Below, piece by piece: positions 9,234-15,448 of a stretch of 26,728 nucleotides of DNA. Position numbers and translations under genes: made by a program. A model generated the notes under the pieces. It saw only the letters and a list, made by a program, of their open reading frames with translations. It searched no databases and had not been told where the DNA came from. This DNA is from CAYNYF01 sp964401385 (GTDB lineage Bacteria; Planctomycetota; Phycisphaerae; SM23-33). Every line of letters starts with the position of its first letter. Position 1 is the stretch's first letter. The stretch spans positions 1 to 26,728 of the forward strand of contig CAYNYF010000060.1 of NCBI GenBank assembly GCA_964401385.1, read 5' to 3'.

Positions 9234-9378
9234 GGGCGTCCGAGCAGTTGAACAGTGGAGCAGGAGACCGCAGGTGAGCGGACATGGCGGCCTCAAGCGT
9301 CGGCCCGTTCAACCGGGCGTCAGCCTCTTCTGTACTGCTGCCCCCTCTCCTGCTCACCTGCTCTATGAAAAACGCCCG
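9234..9378. repeat. 145-bp direct repeat, copy 2
   Basis: This is the uninterrupted copy of the repeat, starting GGGCGTCCGAGCAGTTG and ending in GAAAAACGCCCG. Its last bases form the left arm of the hairpin that follows the tRNA-Val gene on the minus strand. The offset from copy 1 is 155 bp if the gap is counted as zero. Confidence 0.85.
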
Positions 9379-9398
9379 CACCAGCGGGCGTTTTTCAT
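9365..9398 (-). terminator. Hairpin terminator abutting tRNA-Val
   Basis: A perfect 15-bp stem (9365-9379 with 9384-9398) with a 4-nt loop has A5/T5 runs inside its arms, so it could act in both directions. It begins at the discriminator base of the minus-strand tRNA, so stem formation and 3' maturation of the tRNA share a base. Confidence 0.75.
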
Positions 9399-9471
9399 GG
9401 GCCGTAGTGGACTTGAACCACTGACCTCCTGCGTGTCGAGCAGGCGCTCTATCCAACTGAGCTAACGGCCC
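9398..9471 (-). tRNA. tRNA-Val(GAC)
   Basis: On the minus strand all cloverleaf arms form: acceptor GGGCCGT/ACGGCCC, D-stem GCTC/GAGC, anticodon stem CCTGC/GCAGG, and T-stem AGTGG/CCACT with loop TTCAAGT. The anticodon loop is TCGACAC, so positions 34-36 read GAC (valine) with A73 as discriminator. Position 33 is C instead of the near-universal U. The CCA end is not encoded. A promoter lies just upstream and a hairpin directly downstream, so it is a single-gene unit. Confidence 0.9.
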
Positions 9472-9492
9472 GTCGGAAACCCGACCTGGCGG

Positions 9493-9521
9493 AGTCTACG
9501 CCATCCGCCCGGGGCTGTCAA
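9493..9521 (-). promoter_or_regulatory. sigma70-type promoter of tRNA-Val
   Basis: On the minus strand a perfect -35 TTGACA (9516-9521) is followed after 17 bp by TAGACT (9493-9498). The predicted start is about 15 nt before the tRNA 5' end. Confidence 0.75.
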
Positions 9522-9621
9522 CCCGCCTGGCCGCGGCCACGCGCGCTCCAATTGGCGAAGACGACGCGGGCCGGGAGCGATCCGGCACGGCCCGCGCCGG
9601 CCGGCTGCCGCCAGGGAGGTC

Positions 9622-9650
9622 TTGACATTGAGCGGGCCCTGTCGTAGGCA
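9622..9650 (+). promoter_or_regulatory. Possible promoter of ackA
   Basis: A perfect TTGACA (9622-9627) is followed after 17 bp by a weak TAGGCA (9645-9650). The -10 is poor, so this is tentative. Confidence 0.4.
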
Positions 9651-9707
9651 AAGGCCTCACGCGATCGGCTTGCGGATGCACTGTCCGATCATCGGCGGAG
9701 GTACGCT

Positions 9708-10913
9708 TTGAAAGTCTTTGTGGTTAATTGCGGTAGCAGTTCGATCAAGTATCAATTGTTCGACATGGCGGACGAGTCCGTTCTGGCCAAGGGCCTGCTG
9801 GAGAGGGTCGGGCGGGCAGACGCCGTCCTGCACCATTCGGCCGCGGGGGAAGCCCACGAGCGGCAAGTCCGGGCGCCGGACCACGCGGCCGGGCTGAAGC
9901 TCATCCTGGAGGTGCTGGTGGACGCGGACACCGGCGTGCTGGGGAGCGTCGACGAGATCGACGGCGTGGGCCACCGCGTGGTCCACGGCGGCGAGCAGGC
10001 CCGGGAGAGTACCGTGATCGACGAGCCGGTGCTGAAGCTGATCCGTGCCAACGCCGAGTTGGCCCCGCTGCACAATCCGCCCAACCTGGCCGGCGTCGCC
10101 GCCGCCATGTCCGCCATGCCGAAAACGCCCCAGGTGGCGGTCTTTGACACCGCCTTTCTGTCGGCCCTGCCGCCGCACGCCTTCCGCTACGCCGTGCCCG
10201 AGCAGTGGTACAGCCGCTACCACGTGCGGCGCTACGGCTTCCACGGTACCAGCCACCGCTACGTCACGCTGCGGGCGGCCGAGCTGCTGGGGAAGGGCCT
10301 CGACGAAGTGAACCTGATCACCGTCCATCTGGGCAACGGCTGCTCCATGACGGCCGTCGCCGCCGGAAAGGCCGTCGATCACTCCATGGGGCTGACGCCC
10401 CTGGAAGGGCTGGTGATGGGCACGCGGTCGGGGGACATCGACCCGGCCGTGATATTCCACATGGCCCGCAACGCCGGGCAGTCCCTGGAGCAACTGGACG
10501 CGGCCCTGAACACGCAGTCGGGGCTGCTGGGCGTCTCGGGTCTGAGTAACGACATGCGCGACCTGCTGGCCGCGGCCGAGAAAGGCAACCGGCGGGCCGC
10601 GCTGGCCGTCGAGCTGTTCGTCTACCGGGTGGTCAAGTACGTCGGGGCGTACTACACCATCCTGCCCGGCTGTGACGCGGTGGTGCTCACCGGCGGCATC
10701 GGCGAGAACGCCGCCCCCGTCCGAAGTCGGATCTGCCGCGGCCTGGTCCGGCTGGGCGCCGTGGTCGATGAAGCCCGCAACCGGGCCACCGTCGGCGGCA
10801 AGGCCGGTCCGATCACCACCGACGGGTCGGCCCTGAGCGTGTGGGTCATCCCCACCGACGAGGAGCTGATGATCGCCCGCGACACGCGCGACGTCATATC
10901 CCGGCGCGAATGA
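9708..10913 (+). CDS. ackA: Acetate kinase
   Basis: The product is 401 aa, the usual full length. It interconverts acetate + ATP and acetyl phosphate + ADP in the cytoplasm (acetate fermentation or activation). Visible family motifs are NCGSSSIKYQ at residues 7-16, GHRVVHGGE at 88-96 (substrate Arg90), VFDTAF with catalytic Asp147, YGFHGTSHRYV with His179, then HLGNG and MGTRSGDIDP, and the C-terminal TDEELMIARD. The start is TTG, supported by GGAGG at 9697-9701 and by the exact fit of the N-terminus to the family. The usual partner gene pta is not adjacent. The next gene has its own promoter, so ackA seems to be transcribed alone. Confidence 0.96.
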   Translation: MKVFVVNCGSSSIKYQLFDMADESVLAKGLLERVGRADAVLHHSAAGEAHERQVRAPDHAAGLKLILEVLVDADTGVLGSVDEIDGVGHRVVHGGEQARESTVIDEPVLKLIRANAELAPLHNPPNLAGVAAAMSAMPKTPQVAVFDTAFLSALPPHAFRYAVPEQWYSRYHVRRYGFHGTSHRYVTLRAAELLGKGLDEVNLITVHLGNGCSMTAVAAGKAVDHSMGLTPLEGLVMGTRSGDIDPAVIFHMARNAGQSLEQLDAALNTQSGLLGVSGLSNDMRDLLAAAEKGNRRAALAVELFVYRVVKYVGAYYTILPGCDAVVLTGGIGENAAPVRSRICRGLVRLGAVVDEARNRATVGGKAGPITTDGSALSVWVIPTDEELMIARDTRDVISRRE

Positions 10914-10920
10914 TTTTTCA

Positions 10921-10949
10921 TTGCCAAACCCCTGGCGGCCGGATATAAG
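10921..10949 (+). promoter_or_regulatory. sigma70-type promoter of the LysM gene
   Basis: TTGCCA (10921-10926) and TATAAG (10944-10949) are 17 bp apart; each matches consensus at five of six positions. The predicted start near 10956 gives a leader of about 40 nt. Confidence 0.7.
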
Positions 10950-10995
10950 GATGCAGCGGCAAAACCTCTCCTGGGACCGGATAGGAGGCATTGTC

Positions 10996-11952
10996 ATGCA
11001 CACGGAAGTAAAGGTCGGTCTGGTCATTGCTCTCGTCCTGGTGGTTGTGGGGCTGTGGTTCTTCGTCTTTCGCGGCGAAGGCGACCAGCAGCCCGCGGAG
11101 AAGTCTCCCGAGCAGGCGGCCCAGCAGCCGGAGCAGGGCGAGCCGAGAATGACCGTGGTGCAGCAGCCTCGCCAAGAACCGGCCGAGGCGGCGGGCCAAG
11201 AGGCCGCCCCTGCCGCGTCTGGCTCGGAGGCCGCGGAGGTGCCCCTCACCTACTCATCTGGGGTCGCCGCCGGAACGCCCGCCGAACCTCCGGCGGAGAC
11301 CGCTGCCGCCGAGGAACCGCCGGCCTGGTGGGAAACCGCCCCTCCGCCCAGCCGGGTGACGCCGACGAGGACGGAGGCGCCGTCCACCCCGGCCGTGGCA
11401 GCCTGGACGCCGGCGACCTCTCAAGAGCGGACCTACCGCGTGAAGAGCGGCGATACGTACTGGGGCATTGCCAAGTCCGAGTACGGCGACGCGGCGCTGT
11501 ACAAGCTGCTGGTGGCGGCCAATCCGAACATCCCGCCCAAGTCGCTGGCGGCGGGAATGACGGTCAAGATCCCGTCCCGTCCGGAGAAAAAGGCCACTGT
11601 GGCGGCGGCCGGGATCGCGGCTCAGGGGACTACCGTGGTCGATGCCGACGCAGGCAGGCGCTATTACGTCGTCAAGAAAGGCGACAACGGCTTCTGGGGC
11701 GTCTCCCTGGCGGCGTTCAACACGCACAAGCGCTGGAAAGAGATCGAAGCCCTCAACCCCGGCGTGAACGCCCGCTCGCTGAAGCCCGGCCAGAAGCTGC
11801 TGCTGCCGGAAGGTGCGGTGGCGGCGACGGCGGAGCGGCCGGCCGGGAGGACCGCCCCGGCCCGCCTGGCGGCCGCGAAGACCCCGCGGGACTGGTCCGG
11901 CAGTGGGGCACCGTCCCGCAAGACTCTTCCGGACGGCCGGCTATTCGATTGA
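10996..11952 (+). CDS. Membrane-anchored protein with two LysM domains
   Basis: The product is 318 aa. An N-terminal membrane segment at about residues 6-26 (VGLVIALVLVVVGLWFFVF) acts as an anchor. A long Ala/Pro/Glu-rich, probably disordered linker follows to about residue 143. Two LysM domains come next: about 145-194 (YRVKSGDTYWGIAKSEYGD ... NPNI ... MTVKIPS) and about 221-271 (YYVVKKGDNGFWGVSLAAF ... NPGV ... QKLLLPE). LysM binds N-acetylglucosamine glycans, so the protein probably tethers the membrane to peptidoglycan from the periplasmic side. No catalytic domain is present. The ATG at 10996 was chosen over an upstream TTG because GGAGG lies at 10984-10988 and the anchor then begins near the N-terminus. 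Confidence 0.88.
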   Translation: MHTEVKVGLVIALVLVVVGLWFFVFRGEGDQQPAEKSPEQAAQQPEQGEPRMTVVQQPRQEPAEAAGQEAAPAASGSEAAEVPLTYSSGVAAGTPAEPPAETAAAEEPPAWWETAPPPSRVTPTRTEAPSTPAVAAWTPATSQERTYRVKSGDTYWGIAKSEYGDAALYKLLVAANPNIPPKSLAAGMTVKIPSRPEKKATVAAAGIAAQGTTVVDADAGRRYYVVKKGDNGFWGVSLAAFNTHKRWKEIEALNPGVNARSLKPGQKLLLPEGAVAATAERPAGRTAPARLAAAKTPRDWSGSGAPSRKTLPDGRLFD

Positions 11953-12060
11953 GGCGGCGCCAATCTGACGGCGGATGCTCGCTGGTCGGCAGGTGACAGC
12001 ACGGAACTGGCCGTGGCGGCCGTGAAGGTCGCCGCGCCTGGGATGGCAGGCCGGTAACGC

Positions 12061-12978
12061 GTGCAGCCTGGCAAACACAACGTCCACATCGGGACCAGCG
12101 GCTGGTCCTACGACGACTGGTGCGGCATCGTATACCCGGACCGCGGGGGCTTTGACCGGCTGGCGTACCTGGCCGGGTATTTCGACACCTTCGAGGTCAA
12201 TTCCAGCTTCTACCGCCCGCCCGCCGCCGGCATGGCCGCAAGCTGGCTGCGGCGAACGCCCGAGCACGTGGACTTCGCCCTGAAGCTGCACCGGCGGTTC
12301 ACCCACGAGCGGGGCCAGCCGTACACCCGTTCGGAGGTCGACACGTTTCGCCGCGGAATCGATCCGATCTTCCAGGCCGGCCGGCTCGCCGCGGTGCTGG
12401 CGCAGTTCCCGTGGAGTTTCCGCTTCGACGAGCAGGCCCGGTTCTGGCTGGAGCAACTGGCCCGCGATTTCCGGCGCTACCCGATGGTCGTGGAGGTTCG
12501 CCACGCCGGCTGGATGGCAGTCGAGGCGGTGGACTTCCTCCGGGACCGGAAGCTCAACATCGCCGCCATCGACCAGCCCGAGCTGCCGGGCAACCTGCCG
12601 GCGGTGCTGGAGCCGACCGGCCCCATGGGCTACGTCCGGCTGCACGGCCGGAACAAGGAGCAGTGGTTCGCCTCGGTCAGGTCCGCCCAGCGCACCGAGG
12701 CCGGGCGCCGCGCCGCCCGCAACGCCCGCTATGACTACCTCTACACCCCCGCCGAGCTGGCCGAATGGGCCGGGCGGATCGTCGAGCTTGCCGGCAAGAC
12801 CGAGCGCACGTACGTCTTCGCCAACAATCACTTCGGCGGCCAGGCGCCCGCCAACGCCCTGCAACTGAAGGCCATGCTCGCCCGGGAGAAGGTGCCGGTG
12901 CCCGAGCTGATGATCGGGGCGTTCGGCTTTCTGGCCGAAATCGCCCGGACGACGCAGCGGCAGGGCAGGCTGTTCTGA
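12061..12978 (+). CDS. DUF72 (YecE-like) family protein
   Basis: The product is 305 aa. It starts HNVHIGTSGWSYDDWCGIVYP, the typical DUF72 opening, then has YFDTFEVNSSFYRPP, DFALKLHRRFTHER, AQFPWSFRF, VVEVRHAGWM and GYVRLHGRNKEQW, and ends with TYVFANNHFGGQAPANALQLK. The family has a TIM-barrel-like fold; its biochemical role is not established. The start is GTG with no clear Shine-Dalgarno sequence. The protein opening fits the family, so the start is probably right. It stands alone between the LysM and VIT/VWA genes, and no promoter was recognised. Confidence 0.92.
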   Translation: MQPGKHNVHIGTSGWSYDDWCGIVYPDRGGFDRLAYLAGYFDTFEVNSSFYRPPAAGMAASWLRRTPEHVDFALKLHRRFTHERGQPYTRSEVDTFRRGIDPIFQAGRLAAVLAQFPWSFRFDEQARFWLEQLARDFRRYPMVVEVRHAGWMAVEAVDFLRDRKLNIAAIDQPELPGNLPAVLEPTGPMGYVRLHGRNKEQWFASVRSAQRTEAGRRAARNARYDYLYTPAELAEWAGRIVELAGKTERTYVFANNHFGGQAPANALQLKAMLAREKVPVPELMIGAFGFLAEIARTTQRQGRLF

Positions 12979-13109
12979 CGGGCCGGCCCCCGGGGCGGGG
13001 CGGGGGCGCCCGAAAGCCGTCCGGCGTTTTTGAGGGAACCGGGAGGCCCTCTCGAGCGTCAAACTCATCGGATGACCAAGTTCCGGATGCAAGGTTAAGG
13101 AGAACGGAA

Positions 13110-15353
13110 ATGCAGGGGAAAACGACTGTTTGCTGGATCGTGGCGGTGCTGCTGCTGGCCGGTCAGCTTGCCCTCGGCGACGGCATGATCGTGCCCGTCC
13201 GACCGGACCTGCGGGTGCGCGGGTCCTGGTCGGTGAAGTACCATCACGTCAGCTTCACCGTCCGCGACCAGGTGGCCGCGGTCACCATCGACCAGGAATT
13301 CGTCAACGACGGCAAGGGAATGATCGAGGTGGAGTACCTCTTTCCCATTCCTCCCGGCGCCGCCATCAAGGGCATGACCCTGATCGTCGACGGCAAGGAG
13401 TTCCGCGGCAAGCTGATGAAGGCCGACGAGGCGCGCAGGATCTACGAGGAGATCGTCCGCCGGAAGAAGGATCCGGCCCTGCTGGAGTACGCCGGCTTCG
13501 GGCTGTACCGCACGCGGGCCTTCCCCCTCCAGCCGGGCAAGCCCTGCAAGGTCGTGGTCAACTACTCCGACGTGTGCAAGAAGGACCGCGACCTGGTGGA
13601 GGTGTGGTATCCGCTGAACACGGAGAAATTCTCGGCCAGGAAGATCGAGTCGGTGGAGGTCAAGGTTGACATCAAGTCCAAGGCGGACATCACGGCCGTG
13701 TACTCGCCCACCCACGACCTGAAGGTGGAGCGCAAGGACGCCCGCCACGTCATCGCCACCTACGCCGAGAAGGGCGCGCTGCCGACGACGGACTTTCAGG
13801 TGTTCTACAAGGCCGCCAACGAGGACGTCGGGGCGACGCTGCTGACGCATCAGGGCGACCCCAAGAAGGACGGCTACTTCCTCATGCTGGTCAGCCCCAA
13901 CCCGCGGGCGGCCGAGAAGGGCGCCGTTCCCAAGGACGTGGTGATCGTCTTCGACCACAGCGGGTCGATGTCCGGCAAGAAGCTCGACCAGGCCAAGCAG
14001 GCCGTGCGGCACGTCCTCAAGAACCTCAACACGGAGGACCGCTTCAGCGTCGTCGCCTACAACGACGCCGTCGAGCCGTTCTTCAGCGGCATGGAGGCGG
14101 TCTCCGAGTCCAGGATCTCCGAGGCCCTCGACCGGCTGGACCGCGTCGATGCCGGCGGCGGCACCAACATCGACGAGGCGCTGACGACGGCCATGAAAAT
14201 GCTCCGCGGCTCGAAGCGCCCGGGCTACGTCATCTTCATGACCGACGGTCTGCCCACCGTCGGCAAGACCCAGGAAAAGGACATCCTCGCCGACACGAAG
14301 TCGGCCAACGACACCGGCGCCAGGCTGTTCGCCTTCGGCGTCGGCTACGACGTCAACGTCCGGCTGCTGGACCGGCTGGTCCGCGACCACCGCGGCCGCA
14401 GCGACTACGTCAAGCCCAAGGAGCCCATCGAGGCGAAGATTTCCTCTCTGTACGCCAAGATCAAGAACCCCGTCATGACGGACCTGAAGGTCACGATCGA
14501 CGGCCTCAACCTGCGCGACATGTACCCGCGCGACGTGGGCGACCTGTTCGACGGGGACCAGATCCTGCTGGTCGGGCGCTACCGCGCCGAGGACGTGAAA
14601 AAGCTCAAGAAGGCCGAGGGCACCTACCACAGCAACCTTCTCATCCGCGGCAGCTACCGCGGCGCCGACCGGGCGTTTGAATACCCGGTCACGATCAATC
14701 CCTCCGGCCGGGACTCCCGCTTCGTCTTCGTCGAGCAACTCTGGGCCGTCCGCCGCGTCGGCTACCTGCTGGATCAGATCCAACTGCACGGGGAGTCCAA
14801 GGAGGTCGTCGACGAGCTGGTCCGCCTCAGCCGCGACTACGGCATCATGACCCCGTATACCAGCTTCCTGGCCGATGAGCGGACCGCTCTGGCCGACAGT
14901 GGGAGGTTGCGCGCGGCCGGCGAGGTTTACGCGCGGCGCCTCAGACGCGACATCTCCGGTGCTCGGGGGCAGGTCGCGGCCAAGAACCGGCAGGTGTTGA
15001 ACCTAGCCTTCAAGGCCCCGGCCAACTCCGCTCCCGGCGGCGGGTCCTATGTCTACGGTGCCGACAGCGCCAAGAGCTACGAGGCCGGCGAGAAGAAGGT
15101 CGTCGAAAGCGTTCGCCAGGTCGGCAACCAGGCCCTGTACCGGCGCAAGGGCAACGTCTGGGTCACGCCGGCCACGGCCAAGCTCGACCTGAAAAAGGAC
15201 GCCGCCAAAATCGTTCAGATCCAGCGGTTCAGCAAGGAATACTTCGAGCTGGTCGGGCGGAACACCGTTCTGGAAAACCAGGTCCTGGCCAGCCAGCAGC
15301 CCGACGAGGAATTGCTGATCAGCCTCCGTGGGCAGGTCTACCAGGTGCGGTAG
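13110..15353 (+). CDS. Secreted VIT + von Willebrand factor A domain protein
   Basis: The product is 747 aa. A signal peptide covers about residues 1-23 (VAVLLLAGQLALGDG). The VIT (inter-alpha-trypsin inhibitor N-terminal) domain lies at about 30-157, with VTIDQEFVNDGKGMIEVEYLFPIP split by its usual features and a following KADEARRIYEEIV motif. A VWA domain lies at about 275-450 with the MIDAS start DHSGS at about 282, then GGGTNIDEAL and VIFMTDGLPT. The C-terminal 300 residues continue the family architecture (LWAVRRVGYLLDQIQLHG, YGIMTPYTSFLADE). Such proteins are exported and probably bind partners through metal-dependent VWA contacts; the partner is unknown. No C-terminal membrane anchor or sorting tail is visible. 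The ATG has AAGGAGA upstream. A terminator hairpin follows. Confidence 0.93.
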   Translation: MQGKTTVCWIVAVLLLAGQLALGDGMIVPVRPDLRVRGSWSVKYHHVSFTVRDQVAAVTIDQEFVNDGKGMIEVEYLFPIPPGAAIKGMTLIVDGKEFRGKLMKADEARRIYEEIVRRKKDPALLEYAGFGLYRTRAFPLQPGKPCKVVVNYSDVCKKDRDLVEVWYPLNTEKFSARKIESVEVKVDIKSKADITAVYSPTHDLKVERKDARHVIATYAEKGALPTTDFQVFYKAANEDVGATLLTHQGDPKKDGYFLMLVSPNPRAAEKGAVPKDVVIVFDHSGSMSGKKLDQAKQAVRHVLKNLNTEDRFSVVAYNDAVEPFFSGMEAVSESRISEALDRLDRVDAGGGTNIDEALTTAMKMLRGSKRPGYVIFMTDGLPTVGKTQEKDILADTKSANDTGARLFAFGVGYDVNVRLLDRLVRDHRGRSDYVKPKEPIEAKISSLYAKIKNPVMTDLKVTIDGLNLRDMYPRDVGDLFDGDQILLVGRYRAEDVKKLKKAEGTYHSNLLIRGSYRGADRAFEYPVTINPSGRDSRFVFVEQLWAVRRVGYLLDQIQLHGESKEVVDELVRLSRDYGIMTPYTSFLADERTALADSGRLRAAGEVYARRLRRDISGARGQVAAKNRQVLNLAFKAPANSAPGGGSYVYGADSAKSYEAGEKKVVESVRQVGNQALYRRKGNVWVTPATAKLDLKKDAAKIVQIQRFSKEYFELVGRNTVLENQVLASQQPDEELLISLRGQVYQVR

Positions 15354-15372
15354 CGCCTGTCCTCAGTTCTCA

Positions 15373-15420
15373 AGGCGCAGCGGCTTGGGCACGGACCGCC
15401 CGCCGCTGCGCCTGCTTTTA
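15373..15420 (+). terminator. Terminator of the VIT/VWA gene
   Basis: An 11-bp stem AGGCGCAGCGG (15373-15383) with CCGCTGCGCCT (15403-15413) has an inner GGGC/GCCC pairing in its loop and is followed by GCTTTTA. It lies between convergent genes but has a T tract only for the plus strand. Confidence 0.75.
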
Positions 15421-15448
15421 TGGGCGCGATCGGGGGCTATGGGCCAAG

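Noticed and set aside
9708..10913. Propionate or butyrate kinase instead of acetate kinase
   Set aside because: Length and the motifs NCGSSSIKYQ, GHRVVHGGE, YGFHGTSHRYV and GTRSGDIDP fit acetate kinase best. A closely related propionate kinase cannot be excluded without phylogeny.
12765..13109. In-frame upstream extension of the VIT/VWA gene
   Set aside because: It overlaps the DUF72 gene in another frame and lacks a start signal. The ATG at 13110 has a ribosome site and starts a signal peptide.
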